Shown here in pieces: positions 47,001 through 62,000 of a stretch of DNA of 64,000 nucleotides. The position numbers and the translations under genes were made by a program. Position 1 is the stretch's first letter, and every line of letters starts with the position of its first letter. The stretch lies in the NCBI RefSeq assembly GCF_015832195.1, contig NC_052016.1:83830547-83894546 (forward strand), written 5' to 3'. The notes below the pieces were generated by a model that was not told where the DNA came from, made no database searches, and saw only the letters and a list, made by a program, of their open reading frames with translations. The stretch comes from Motacilla alba alba (taxonomy: Eukaryota; Chordata; Aves; Passeriformes; Motacillidae).

Positions 47001-50000
47001 TGAATTTATCCAGAATATTTGACTTGATTTAACAGCTCCTGTGTGTGGTTGTTTGAGGCCCAGGGTGAATATTTAACACTTAGGCAGTCTTTAGAAATTA
47101 TATTCAAATTAAAATACATAGAAGTTTTTTAAAAATAGATTGTAAGCTTGCATATCTCTCGGGTAAATTTAGTTTCTTGGTGGAGCATGCAGAACTTCTT
47201 CAACTGGGCCTGTGATATCCAGCTCACCAGTGCGTACCTGTTGTAAAGAGCTCCGTGGGGTGGGGTTTGGTGGGTTTTTTTCTCCAGCTGAACTTTACTT
47301 CTTAGACTCATTCCCGGACCAAAGAGTGCATAGGTACCCAAGTAGGTTGCAGAGGATTTGAGTTCTTGAACTCCTGTGCTTCTGTTATCAGTTTTCAGAT
47401 GCCTACTGTGGGCTGCTTTATTTAGAGCAATTGTTTGCCTACAGCCAGAAAATGAATAAGCATAGATTTCTGTGAATAAACAGCTCAACCATCGGGTCAG
47501 TGCAGAGGGTTCCTGAGTAGTTACGGTAAATGTCACTGTTCATCGTTGGTTAGGCTGATGATACAGGCTGCTCCTGGAGATTCATGCGCCAATTTATGAT
47601 GTTCAGCAACTTGCAGAGCCGCGGTTTAATGTATATTTTAATGTATGTCAATGTTTAATGTATTTTACAGGGAGTCTAGAGGACTTCACAATTTGCTTCT
47701 TCATTTATCCATGTTGCTCCTGCTTTTATTATTTGTTTGCTATCAGTGGGCACCTTTCTCATTTGTTTTAGTAATTGTCTTCATTATTTTTAAGGAAAAA
47801 GATGGCTCTTCCATCTAAGGTGTTATGTAACTGTAAAACTGTACTGTACACAACATGTTTGAAAGACACAAAATTGTGTAGGTACATCTTACTGTAGAAA
47901 AATGTATTCTTGGAGCTATCCTGATGTGACTGAATGTAAAGCAAGGATGCTTGAGACTGTGGGAATTGAATGCCATATTTGGGTAGATGGAAAGTTCATC
48001 AAAGAGCAATTTATAGCCCAGTTCTAGGATACCACTCCCAGCTGACAAGTTTTGATAGATTTCAGGTATTTGTGTGTGTGGGGAAACACAGGAGGGATGA
48101 AGTTTAAGTTTTTAGTTGGTATTAGGTCATGTTAAATACTTCAGTCTGTTGATAGTTTTATACCTGCTTTACTGCTGGCATTCTTCCAAAGCCAGGGAAA
48201 TTTGTGGTGAGGTTTTTTTTTCAGTTCTTAGCTTTTTCATTGTGTTTCATATGCTTGCTTTGTCATTTTAAAGAACACTGGACTACTTGATGATTGAAGC
48301 TTTAAGCTGCTGAAGGAAAATGGGCAAGGAAGAATGTCCTTTTTTGCTGCAAATTTGACACATAAAATGGGAATACATTTTTTACATGCCTAGAATTGAC
48401 TTAAAAATGAATCATTTAGTATGATCCTCAAATAATAATTATTTATCATGTAGGCAGTTTTAACTTCATCGACTTAAACAAAAAATATTCTCTGGAGATT
48501 TGGGACTTCATGAAGTAATTTCCATTAATTAAAAAAAATTGCTCTCTATCATTGTTCTAAAACAAATAATTGAGTTGAAGCCCTTAAATCCAGTGTGCTT
48601 ATTGACAGTCTTTTAGGAGATAGAACTTTCTCTAGAGGATGCAGAGGGGATTTTGTTCATTTTCGTATAGACAGCTCAAGGATTTTCTTATAATGTGGAA
48701 TTAAAAGAATTATGAGCTTTATAATGGAGTAGAAATGAAAAAATAAATTAAGATCCCAGATGCTAGAGCTCCTACATGTAAAATTGTGATGATTTGGTGA
48801 TAAGAAATTACTTATCATTAAGTAATGATAATCATTAATCATTAAAAATACATTATTTAACCACCTTTCAGTGTGAGAAGTTTGGATATACTTTCCTTCA
48901 ATCAGTTGTACTGTAACATTTTGGGATTCTAAGAAACAACTTTGGAGTGCTGCTGCATTTTTGTATTTAAAGTGCCTATCTGAATCAGCTCAGTGCAAAA
49001 CCTGAGTGAAATAAGTTATAAATCATTGGGTTTTAATATAATGTGCTTGTTTGGGATTTCAGTATATTGCCTTGCTTAAATCTAGGCATAGGGTGTCCTC
49101 TTAATAAATGAAAATTTTTCTAGTGTGAAAGTTTTTTAATAGTCATAAGCTGATGGGTAATTTGTAGTGGAATTCTGCCGTGATCTGAAGACTGCAGGAA
49201 GCTGAGTTGATGTACGTACAGCGTGTACTTGTACTTGATTGCTCATTTCTTCTCAACAATAGTCTTTCTTTCCCTGTTGGTTGAGCAGCAGCAATTTATT
49301 AGCTTTAAACTCAAACTGGCACTTCAAAGACTTACAACTTCAGTATGGTTTTCATGCAGCTAGTTAAAGGTAAAAGGAGTGTCTAAACTTAATTGTCTAA
49401 ACTTGCAGTCCTGTAGAAGTTTGCCCTGGAAATTATGAAGATGAGGCGAGTGTAGTAGATGAGAAGCCAATCTCTAAGTAGCCAAACAGTTTTCAGTTAA
49501 GTATTAAGTTACCATCAGGGTCATGAATTTTAACTTAGAACCTATGTGTATTTGCTGCGTGTGTGTTACAAGTGCTTTCCAGTTTCTTCTGGAATTGAAA
49601 GTCAGACTATGTTACTGAGTCCGTGGATGCCTATTTGGTGCCTTGCACAGTGGGGTGCTAAGCAATGTCGTGTATGCTTTGACACATCCTAATTGGGGCA
49701 TGCTGTGGGGTTATTAGACTGCAGGGTGCTTTACAGAGTCTCAGAATCCCTTAGGTTGGAAAAGACCTCTGAGATTACCTAGAGTGCAGGAGGATGACTT
49801 CTGCCTCTATCATTAATTGTTACATGTGTTGTATTATCACTGTATGTATTTGCTGTAATTCATTCAGAACAGTTTGATCACAGTAAATCTTGATCTTTTT
49901 GTTTTTCTTTAAGGAGCTGAGTGTGGAATAAATGCAGAAGTAGAAAAACAACTTGAAATGGGGAAGAAATTATTGGCTGCTGGACAGCTGGCAGATGCTT

Positions 50001-53000
50001 TGTCTCACTTTCATGCGGCTATAGGTATGTGTCTCAGGAAGTGACTCTTGTACTGAAATACCTTTGGGTGGGTTTTTCCCACTGTTTGCTTCATTAAATA
50101 TCCTGCTTTCTTGCAAATTGCATTCCATGAATCACAGAATTTGGGATACCTTTATGCAGCAGTTTGGACAGAAGCCAGTGGAAATGCAGTAGAATATTTA
50201 TGCTTTGTTTTTGATAAAAGAAAACTGTTAAATTAACTACATGATACATAAACACTTAAGTCACTGTTGTTTTAGAAGCTAGCTGTATGAAAGGAATTAT
50301 AGTTGACTCTAATCCCATCAAGATCTGGTTTCATCTTTATGATGTTTTTCAAAGTATAAGTATGTCTTTGAAAAGCTGACTTTATCCATGCTTTCTCATA
50401 TCCAGTGCTGTAAAAAATTCAATGTTTAAAATAGTCACTCTCTCTCATCTTATTTTTTCTTAATTAATTCTTGAAGTAGGTGATATCTCAGTGAAACTGA
50501 TGCTGCAAGTTTGAGATACTGAATTGGCAGTGGAGAGCAAAATTGTCCCTCTCTTGTAGTCAAATAGGGAGTTTGTTCTTGTTTGGTGTTCTGCATTTTC
50601 AGCAAACTGAGAAATTAAATGTTTGCTTTTAAGAATTTTAAAGCAACTTAGCTGATTGAAATCCTTTAATTGAAGCATAGAGACAGCACCAGTAAAGAGC
50701 AGTGTCCATTAACACTACAGTTTCTTAATTGCATGGTACTGTTTTAAGTTGTTGGACTTTGTTATAATGTGTACAAATGCATTTTTTTCTCTGTGAAAAG
50801 AAAATTACTAAGATGCTATACAGTGATGAGTTATACTGTTGATACTTTTTAATTTATGCCTTGGTTTAATAGTGAGATGTAAGCAAAACATAGATTGCTT
50901 CTGAGTAATTAAGATTTTCTTTGCATTCTCCAAGATCAGCTTCCCTTATATAAAGAGAATGGAGGAGGCAACTTCCCTTTTTTTCTTTTATGGAAGTTCC
51001 ATGTTCCACCTAGATGCTGTCTGTTACTCCTTTGGTTTGTATGTTGTTGCCAAAGCATTTCTGTGGGATCTGTGCACAGTTAGTGCTACAGCACGATTTT
51101 TTTCCTTTATTATTGGTTGGCAAAATTGAACTTGGATTTGATGAGGAGACCAGTTCAATGTGTGGCTGTGCAGGTCCTGGTGGTGTTGTAGAGGCAGCAG
51201 TGGTGTGAGGTGCCTGCAGGGGTGAAACCCACTGCTTTGCCAGCTGTGCTCGACCAGCTTGTAGAAATATGGTGTGACCACCTCATTTGAGACCTTTATG
51301 GGATTCTTAGTTGGATGCTGATTTTAGCCTGATTGCCTTATTTCCATCAGACTGCTTCTTTGGATTTTGCTTTTTTGAAAAGATTTTAAGCATGATTTGC
51401 CAGGTGTGCTTGTGAGGAGGTAAGAATTCTTTCCTGGATGTACTGTATCATTGTAGACTTTGAGGTAAATAGATTTTTCTGTTTTGCCTCAGCCAGTCTG
51501 TTTTTGGTTTTTTTTTTGCAAACATCTGAAATAAAAGAAAACTGCTGTCCACATTACCTCTCTTCAGTTAAATTTTCAACTCCTTCTTCAATCCTAGCTT
51601 ATGCCTTCTGTTTGGGTAAGTGTCAATTGCTGTTCATTACTGTTGCTGGAGTACTGAGGCAACACTATGTGTCAGATAATCATCTGGTGCTGGAATGTGC
51701 TTTCTGTGTTAGCTCTTTCCTACCTTTCATCCTTTGTGTATAATCAAGTTCCTTGATTTCAGCTGTCGATTTGGACCTAGCCTACACATTTAGGACTTAA
51801 TGCTGCTTTTTTTTTTAAGGGTAGTAAAAGTTGAATTTATTTGATGTTTATAATGCTGACATAGAAAGAGGCATACAGCATGGGAGTGCCTGTTAAATTT
51901 CAGCTCTGAAGATTAGCAGTTTCACAACCAAGATATTGTTGAGGAAGAGTGCAGATAGCTTTTTCTTGGTAATGGAGGTGGCCAGCTATGAAACTTCGCT
52001 GCTGATCGTAAGATTTTTGGTGGTGCTATTTCTTCCATTTATTTTGAAGTTCATCTTTAACCTCAAATGATGTGAGGAAGAAAAATATTACTTCTGTTCC
52101 TCAGATGTGGATGTTCTTGTCTGCAAATTCTGGATTGATTGTTATGTTTTTAATAGTATAGTAAAAGGTTTTCTGTATTCCAACATTGGGTTGTTTAGGT
52201 GATTGAAGTTGCTTTTCCTTGAGAGCCCACAATAACTGTCTTCTGTTTCTGTGAAATACTGCATACAGAAGAATGTTATGAATAATATTTTTGTTTTCAG
52301 AGACTGATGTTTGCCTTTTGTACAGGAGTATGTGCTAGCTTGGAGAGAGTTAAAGTTGCTGGACCTTGGAATTTTGACCAGGAGGCAACATGGAATGTGT
52401 GGGCCCTGAAGTTAGCCTTCATGTTGATAGTGTGTGTACATTTGTCTGCTGGTCAGAGGGAATGTTGGTGCCCACTTTATTACGAGAGAAATAAAATTTA
52501 ATATAAAGAATTAGTGTCTGTGTTGATATTGTGCTAACATATTAGTAATTTTGGGAGTATTTCCATTTATCTGATAGGGTGATCAGCACCTGGGCTGGAA
52601 AATGATGAATTAATGTACTTTCATATGTAGGCCTGCACAGTTGCAGGTAAAGCATTAGTAGGTAGTGGCTGTTCTCCCATATAAAGCTGAAGAACACATG
52701 CATATTTGACCTTCGCTCTCAGTTATTTGGCATTTACAGTATTTGTGTAATCTTTATTGTTAAATAATTAAACTGTATAGAAATTACTGCTTGCATAATG
52801 TTGCAAATTTTATGTCTTATTAATGTATACTATTGTTTCCAGTGGCTTAAAAGTCAGATGATACATTTTTTAGTCATTACAGTTCCACTGTACCAGAACT
52901 TCCAGTAGCTTTGAGATAGTATTCTGATTATTGTTTGTTCATTTGCAGAGGGAGACTCTGAGAACTACATTGCTTATTACAGAAGAGCCACAGTATACTT

Positions 53001-56000
53001 AGCCATGGGCAAATCTAAAGCAGCAATTCGTGATTTAAGTAAAGTGGTTGAATTAAAGCAGGATTTCACATCAGTAAGTATTACTGGAACTGAAGATTGT
53101 TCAAGTGTAAAAAAAACCAAAAAACTGCTTCAGAGAAGGTTTGGGGTTTTTTTTCAGACTTTGCTCAACAGGAATAGAGAATACATTCTCCCTCAGAGGG
53201 CTTTAAAGTGGGTAAAATAATAGCAGTAGTGTATGTGCCTTAATTTGCGATGATGTTGAGTACAGTCTAGACAGTTATTTGAACAACTACTAGTTTTACG
53301 AAGTTCATGGATTTATACTAAACACTTCTCTCATTTGTGGTTATTCTGTTGTTCACCAAGGCTTTGCCATTTGGGACAGGGAGATAAAAGCACAGAGATG
53401 CCTCCAGGTTTTTTTTTTCTTGGTCAGCGTTAGATTTGAGGTGTCTGTTCTCCACAGTAACTGTCCTAATCTCATTGCAGTCCTGTGTGACTGTTGAAGT
53501 TCAGATTTGCTTACCCCTTTCTCCATTCTGTGTACTATATGTGGACACTGGCTCGCTGGTTGGAAACTGATGCTGAAGTCCTCTCCAACTGATTCTCTCA
53601 CCTCCCTTTTTTGTGGGCAGTGGCATGTCCTGTATAGTTGACAATAAAGGAGCAAACGTTAAATTCACTGTTGTATGAAAATATTCATATAAGAAATCAA
53701 AGTCTTCTAAATCATTGACTTTTCTTTTTATGTAGCTTCTATTATTCTGAGAGTTTATTGAAGTAATTAAATTTGGGAATTGTTTATTATTTCTGCTATT
53801 TATTTAATCTGTAAGCAGTTATAATCAGGAAAGTGGTGTAGAAGTCACATTCACTTTGATTTGTGAAACTTCCTACGTGAGTTCTTTTCATAACTCATGT
53901 AGGAAGTTTCACAAGTCAATGAATCAATTCACAAATTGTCTGCTTTTTGTCCCTCAGCTCTGGTGCAGAGCAAGTCTTTGCCATTGAAGAGGCCTTATAA
54001 GAACATTATTAAATCAAAAAGACAAAGAATGGGTGTCATTGTCCCTGTTTCAGCTTGTTAGCTATACTAAAATGAAACTTGTGCTCATACTTTGCTCAAT
54101 TCCCATTTGTAAATAAAAAGTTATGTTTCCTTTCAGGCAAGATTACAAAGAGGACACTTACTGCTTAAGCAAGGAAAATTTGATGAAGCAGAGGATGACT
54201 TTAAAAATGTGGTAAGTTGGAGGCCAGTGTTGAGCTGCATCACTACTTTTGACGCTGGGTTCTGAGCCAAGGTCACATCTGAACTGTGATGCTCTGTAGA
54301 GTATTTGCTACCTAGGCCTGGGTTTGTCTTTCCTGTTCTTTGCAGGCATAGTAGCTAAGCAACTTTTGTATGAATAAATGACCAGTGAAGTTGCAGTATA
54401 GTGATGCAGATGAAAGGGGGTGTTGCCTGAAACAATGGAGCACTTTGGAAAGTCTTTCTTGTGTGTGCCTGATACTTCATGATCTCTACTTACTGGTAGC
54501 TGAAGGGAGGAACCTTCATTCAGAAAAGAGTGATGTAGTTGAGCTCTGGTTTACATCACTATATTGGTGTCTCCCTGGGAAGTCACATGGGGCATCATGG
54601 ATCAACCTTTACAGGTTCCTATCTCTTTTTACCAGTTGCACAAGGATTGTTGACTCTTAATATAGTACCTGAGCAGTTAAGGTAGTGCATTCCAGTGGCA
54701 TCCTTCTGTCTCCTAATCTGCAGAGTTCTCCATGTTCATGAATATCTGACAGTACTTTCTCTTCATGATCAGGAATCGTGCAGCTTCCGGCTACAAGTAG
54801 TTGGATATTGCCCACCTAAAACTCACTTGGGCTGTTTTTAGTTTTGATTGGTATTTTGTGCATTTCAGCCCTATGCTGCAAAGATAACTGATCTAACCCC
54901 AGGAAAAAAGCCCTCAGAGAATGTGAATCTAGATTTCCTCTCTATTGCACAAAATTAATGTAAATATGAGTATAAGTAAGATACATTGTTTATTCTTGCT
55001 TGCTCTTTGAGAGTTGCTGGTTTGAACAGCTGGTATGTCCCTTAAGCCAAAATAAGAAGAATTTGCAAAGTAACAGATGCTGTCTTGTTGGCTGTCTCTG
55101 AAGAGACTGATGGAAAAAGAAGTTGTGTGGTCTAGATTGCAGCTGTTTAATGGAAGTCTTACAAGTAAGTGTGGATGACAAAACTGGAGTGGTTATTCTG
55201 TATATTCTGCAGGACAGCTACAAGGAATGGCTCTTGCAGGTAGAAATGCACCAGACAGTTCTTGTGTCTGTAGCAGAGCTCCAGCAGCTTATTCTGAAGT
55301 TCAGGTAGCAATGGCACCTCTGGCTGCTTCTTCCTCAGTAAGTTTCTTAGGAGTGTATGGTCCAATAGCAGTGCAGCCCTGCTGTCTGCAAATGTGGGAG
55401 GGAGTCGTTCAGCTCGGATTAACTGAGGACACAGTTGCTGCAATAACAATTATGCAGTGTCAGGGTTGATTGTGAGTCTGTGTGTGCATCTCTTTGCAGT
55501 TACTGTTTCTTGAAGTATTGCTTAATGCTGCATATGGAATTGTTTCTTCAGTCAACTGTAAAATACCTTTTCTTATTGCCAAACCTGCTGCAAAAATTTA
55601 TTTGCTGCCTTTAGTCAGTCAAATAGTTACAGTACTCAATCAGGCTTTAAGTCTGAAGTAGAACAGAGTTTCTTCCCAGAAGCTTATTTAGGAAACGAGC
55701 ATATTAGTTCTCAATCTGACTTCCATTTGCCTTTGTTCTATGAATAACATTGTCTGTGTACTTAGAGTGGTCTGTTTTGAAGAGCATAATTTTCAGTTAA
55801 GTACAATATATTCAAGCAAAATGAGTAAATACAAAAGTAGTAATTTGCAATAGGTTAAATTGTTCATGTGTGGAGTGGGTTAATTGTGCTACATACCTTG
55901 AAATCTTTAAGTAGAATATCTATTCCTTTGAGAGGTTTTCCTTGTTTTCTAAATCTTTCAGATTTCCCATTCCTTCTCTTGTAGTCATGTTCCTTAAAAG

Positions 56001-59000
56001 GGGTCTCAATAATAGAGGAGATGCAGTCATTTTTGAGGGAGAGAAAGCAAGAAAAATTCAGCCCCTCTAAATGGAGGGAAGGATGACAGGTAAACTTTCG
56101 CAGCTTGTCCGACCAGTGGCTTTGTGTGGAACTTAAAAAAAGCATTATAACTATTCTTCATATAAAACAGTAAACCTGTCCTTTAGTGTGTACTCATGAA
56201 AAGAAAATAAAATTCATGTATTCGAATTCTTTCTATATAATTTCATAGCATAAGGAGAAAGTTTCGTGGTGAGCACCCTAAATATCTTTAAATGATTGAT
56301 TGCTAAGCAGTTTCTCTGTATGTTCCTGCCCTCTCTGACATATCAGTACTGGCTGTCCTGTGAGGCAGTGCTAGTGTGAGAGCAGGCAGTGGAAATGCCT
56401 AGCTGCAAAGGATACAGTATTCCTTTTTGGGAGCAGAGCCTCTTGAGATTCAGCCTTCATGTGTTATTTTTAGCTTTTTTTTTTTTTTTTCCTTTTTTTT
56501 TCTTTTTTTTTTTTCTCTACACTGTACTTTCCTGTTGGCTGAAATTAATCGTGACGTTTGGATAGAGGGTGTGATTCAGACTTATGCATTCACATATTCT
56601 ACATTTCTAGAAACATCTCCTTTTGGCCAACAGATGAATCAAACTGATTAAATTTTTTACATGGGTCACGTTTTTCACATGAAACAAGGAGTAAGCAGAA
56701 TTCCTTTGGTGATTCTACAAAATTGCTGCTCATGCTGTATGAATAGTAATTATTTCTCTGCTACAACTTTGGTTTAGTGTTCATATGCTTTAATATCAAG
56801 TTCCTTCTGTTTGGGTTAGTGGTTTCTGATTAATAGAAGTCAGCAGGACACATCTGTGGGTGCATCAACATTCGTGTCTAGGGCCTCAAGCCATGAAAGC
56901 CCTGGAATGTTTATTTTACCTGTAAGCATGTGATCTTTACTGAAAATAAAAGGGACATTGGCATACTTTCATTGATGGAAGGCCTTCTGGAAAGGTGACA
57001 AAACAGTGCAAATCTTGGCAGCCCTGTGTATGTGCGTTTCCGTGTTGTCAGTGACTCTGTTTAAGTTCCAGAGGAAATGACAAGCATTTGAGTTGGTGAA
57101 TTCTACAGAAGGTACAGAATTAGAGCAGAACTTCTGCCTTGTCTATTGGAAAGTGAGGAAAAGACCAAATTGTCATATTTCTTTCAAATTCTAGTCTTTT
57201 TTAAGACTGACTGTAACACGGTTGCAATTTATTGCAATAAATACTGTAAATGGAGGTGTCCTAAATAGACAGTTTTGTCTGCCTTGGAAGAACAAACACG
57301 TCAAGGCTCGGCGCTGAAGGCACCGAGCTTGTAGTTCCACTAGATGTCAGCCAAGACCAAGTGACTGAGCTCTGTACATCTGCAAATTGCTTTCTCATCT
57401 AAACCCTTGCCTGTTGCAAAATACATTGGACAACAGCTTTCCATGGTTGGTTGGTATGTGTAATAGTACTGTTTTGGATGTAGGTGGGAGAGACCATCTT
57501 ATGGCACTGTAAGTTAATCAAATTGGGTTAAGTTACTAGGCAATCTAGTTGGCTGTTTGAGGCTCTCTTAACCACATCAGAGATATGTAATATAACATTA
57601 GCTATTTCCAAATACATTCCTCTGTGCTGCAGTGATCATCTGTAGTTTCTGAGCTAAAGAAGAAAAGGTATTTACATATATCCTTGGGTTGTTTTTTTTT
57701 CCATCTGTCTGTCATTTGAGCTGTGTTACCTGATATGTTACCAGTGCAGGGCTTTCCTCTGTGCACTCTCCTTGAGTGCATGGATGTCTTGATCTTAGAT
57801 ACCACAAACCATGGAGGTTCCCTCAGTTCCCTTCAGGATGTTTTTCACCAGCTGAACGAGCAGGCTTCTTTTCACTTTAGTTACTGTTACTGATTTAAAC
57901 ATCATAGCAATATGCTATTACTTATTAAGACCTTATGAGTGTGTATTTTCATCATACTGTAGCACACACTCAATGACTTTCATTTGAATGATACCTTGAA
58001 AAATTTCCCTGTCTTTAACTGGACATGTTGTGCTACCTAAAATTACTTAGGATGATTCACTCAAATGGTCTTGATTACTGTTGGACTTGCCTCCATGAAT
58101 GCAATGTTGCTTTTCATATTCCTCTGACATTTTCTCCAAATACATTACAAGAAACATACTGTGAGTCTAAGGAGATCCTAAGTTTTTAGGGAAGTGTAAG
58201 GCTCATCCATACCAAAGGCTCTTAATTTTTAAGAAGAAAATGCTGAGAAATTAAGGAAGAAATCGAACAAGTCCGCTGGAATGAAAGAGTTCAGAACTTC
58301 AGAGAGTTTTTAGACTTGGTATTTTTTGAAATTACAGGTGCAGAAATTTGCTTCTTCTACAAGCTCCAGATTTTAGGGAGAGAGTGTGGATGCACAGCAT
58401 CAAGGGCTTATAGGCAGAGTTCTAACCAGAAGTAAAGCTTTATGAGACTTACACTGGGATCCTGTGAAAAGAGAAAACTCTTTGATCACATTCCTCTCCT
58501 CTGGCTGAAAGACAATGCAGGGAATAAATGAGAATTTTCAGGTCTAAGTACAACTTGATTTTTGCCACGTAAAATGAAAAACTGCATAAAGTTCAAAAAG
58601 ATTTAAAAAGAGGAATTGAAGACAAAGTGTGGGACCTGTGCATGATTTTGGTATAGCATTTAGGCTCTTTCCTTTCATATACTCAAGTGGTAGGGGAGAT
58701 TCTGGTAAAGGACTTCTAAGGGCTGAAGTTGAATTATGTTAGAGACATAAGCACAAAATACATGTCTTTAAAGAACTTAGTGGTGAGAAAAGGGGAAGTG
58801 GCCACTAATGGGGAAAGAAAAAAGTATTGAATGTCTTTGAGTGACTTCAGTTCACATTCTGTGTATGGAATACAAGATAATGCAAGTTTTTACTTTAAAA
58901 ACTAACAAGAAAAATAAACTCATTCTGATTTATCCCTTTTAAAGTTTGAAAGTCATTTTGATCAGCAACAAGTGTGAAGTCAGTGCTTCTTTCAAGCTAC

Positions 59001-62000
59001 AGTAATGCTACAAATTTCCTGGCTTTGCAAGGGAACGGCTGAGACTCTCTCTGGCCATGTGTATCTTCCTGGGTGATAATGAAGTGCCTGAAAGATCTTT
59101 TTAAAGTTTCTCTTTAAAAAGATAAACCTGCCTAAATGAAAGAGTCAAGTACAATGTAACCACTTCCACTTGCTCAGAGAGAGGGTTAAGAGAAATGAGA
59201 GTCCTTGTAGACAAAATGTTAGACTTGTAACTGTGTAAGAAACAGAATGCATGACTGCCCAGCTGAGTCTTTTCCCTGTTTGTAGCCCCTTAGCTTGCTG
59301 CTGCAGCCGCTCTTTGTGAGGAAAATGTAAGAAACACAACTTCACAGTAACAACTGTCTGGAACATGTTTCATTTATTTCTGTTATGAAGTTTTAAATAT
59401 GTACAGTGCTTAAAGTGTGAGATGCAGTTAGGCCATGTGATTACACTATTACTACTGAGGAGTCCAGTGTTTAGCAGCTGATGGCAGAGGTGAATTAATT
59501 AGGTTACAAAGAGGTCCACAATGTCCAGCAAGTCATGGGGACAGTGGCTGTTGTTATGATATGTCCAGCAATGATTGATCAAGCATGAAGAATGGAATTT
59601 TTGACTTCTGACATCTTGCATTGAATCTCAAAATGTTTCTTTCTTCTGAAGTGTAGGGGTAGAAATGCTTCCAGTGGAGTTTGGAAACTCATTTTGCTTT
59701 ATTCTCGGCTTTAGTCAGTTCTCCGTGATATGATTATTTATGGGCCTGAAAGAGATCCTTGAACACGCATTTGAGTCTCTCTCCTTGTTCATGTTTGCAG
59801 CTCAAATCCAATCCTAGCAATAATGAGGAAAAAGAAGCCCAGACTCAGCTGACAAAATCTGATGAGCTGCAGCGCCTACATTCACAAGCATTATCTGCCT
59901 ACCAGCAAGAGGATTACGGAGCTGCTATTTCTCTTCTTGATGAAATCTTGGCAGTAAGTGTTAAGTCAAATGGTACTGTGAAAATAAGAGCTTCTGATAT
60001 CTTTGCTTTTGTTTAATAGTTTCTTTACTGATGTGAAAATAACTTTGGTGTGACCGGTTTAGTTTTGCTGAGCACTGTGGGTCTGTAATAGTGTTGGAGG
60101 GAGGAGAGGGCTGAGCACTAGCTGCAGAAGAAGTCATAGTCCTTCTTAAAGATACTTCAGTGAAACTTCAATTACGGATAACTTTACTGATTATACATTT
60201 CTGTTCTTCTACGATTTTTTATTCTTGGGGAAGCTGGGAAGAAGTTTTTCTGAAATCAATGGAGTTTTGCCAAGTATAGGAGTTATAGGTTTTTTTAATC
60301 TGGATTTTTCATTGCATATATGCAGACAGTTTTTGTCTTGAGAAAATGAAGTAAAAAAAGATTTAAAAACCCTCCACAAAATTAAAAATGTAGATAGCTA
60401 GCTGAATTTTCATCTTGTTCCTCAGGTATCTGTATTTGTTGAATCTTAATTGGTGTAAGTAGCCTGATACTGCAAGTGTAAATAGCTCAATCATGTGGGC
60501 ATTTTGTATGTCATATAGAAATGTATGAAAAGACAGTTGACTGCTATGACTCTGCACATACAAATTAGTGCTGTTGACTTGGAGTTTTTAACCTTGGAGC
60601 TTTTGGTGATGAAACTACCATAGTGCAGGAATTGGTTTATGGGGAGGCAATGTGGAAAAGCAGGTAAGCCTCCTCTAAGAGGAACATTTCCAAACAACTG
60701 GTAAGACTTAGACAGATTTAATTCCCTAAATCAAATTTTGATAGGCAGTTCCTTGTGAGTAATTAGTTTTGCCTTATTGTGACATTTTTACCTCTCTTTA
60801 TTCTTAAAATCTAGATATTGAGCTCAGACTTGGTGGAGCTGCATCTTACCCACAGGCTTCTTCCTAGAGGACATCCGACAGCTTGGTCCTTGCTGTTCAT
60901 TACCTCTATTCTTTTGGGAAGATACAATAATTTATGATTCTGATATCCTTTCCTGGAGGCTCAACAGACTGTCCTAGTTTAAGCAATGCCAGTAGATTTA
61001 ATTCATCTCTCTGCATGAGTTCATTGCATCATTTACAAAATTTTCAGGCCTTTGTTTTTCTATTTGGGCAGGTGCATCACAGCATCCACCAGGAAGCAGA
61101 GATGCTAATTTCATGAGCTCTGCATGCAGCTTGAACCTTATGCTGTTGCAGTTGGCAAAGTGAAATTAAATGGGAGTTTTCTTTTGGGGAGGAAAAGAAG
61201 TGAAGTGTTATGGACCAAAAACAAGCTTTAATTTTGATTTCTCAAGGTTTGTGTTTGGGATGCAGAGCTACGGGAACTTCGAGCAGAGTGTTATATAAAG
61301 GAAGGGGAACCAAGCAAAGCCATTAGTGACTTGAAAGCTGCTGCCAAATTAAAGAATGATAATACTGAAGCCTTCTATAAAATCAGCAGAATATATTATC
61401 AGCTGGGGGACCATGAATTATCTCTCAGGTAATTTTACTATTTGCTCTAATCATTATAATTGAGACAGAAAATATAATTATATAGGTAATGATAAACCAT
61501 GAAGTATCTCTTGTGTGAGGTTTGGATGGAAAATCAACTGTGGTCTAGATCTGATAAAGGGAGTTCCTTTCTAGAAACTAAGAGTTGGCAGTGAAGAAAC
61601 CCATGTTTGTTGTTGGCAAGACCAGCCATCAATGGTTCCAGACATCTTGTTTCCTTAAACAGAAGCCAGAGTCCCTCTCCATCGAGTTGCTTACAAGTGC
61701 TGTTTTCATTGTATTTCTCCTAGAAGGAATCGCTTCTCTAAATTTTCGTAGTGAAGCTTTTTTTTTAACCTTAAACCTCTATTGAAGTTAAGATGCAAAC
61801 AGAAGATGTATACATTCATATTAGAAGCTTAAGAATAAATAAAAAGTACAGGAACATCCAAGTATGAAGAGCTTGGGGTGCAGAGCTGTTTGCCTCTCAT
61901 TCCTGCAGACAGTCCTGGATGACTTTTGATAATGCCCTGTCCTTTTATTCTTACTGAGTTTAATTTAAGATCTTACTTCCATATGTCCCTAGTCAATCTG

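Noticed and set aside
56475..56515. Poly-T run as a possible retrogene tail
   Set aside because: No coding sequence or retrogene body lies next to it on the minus strand; treated as low complexity.
57305..57331. Short GC hairpin in DNAJC3 intron 4
   Set aside because: Only six uninterrupted pairs; too short to call a structured RNA.
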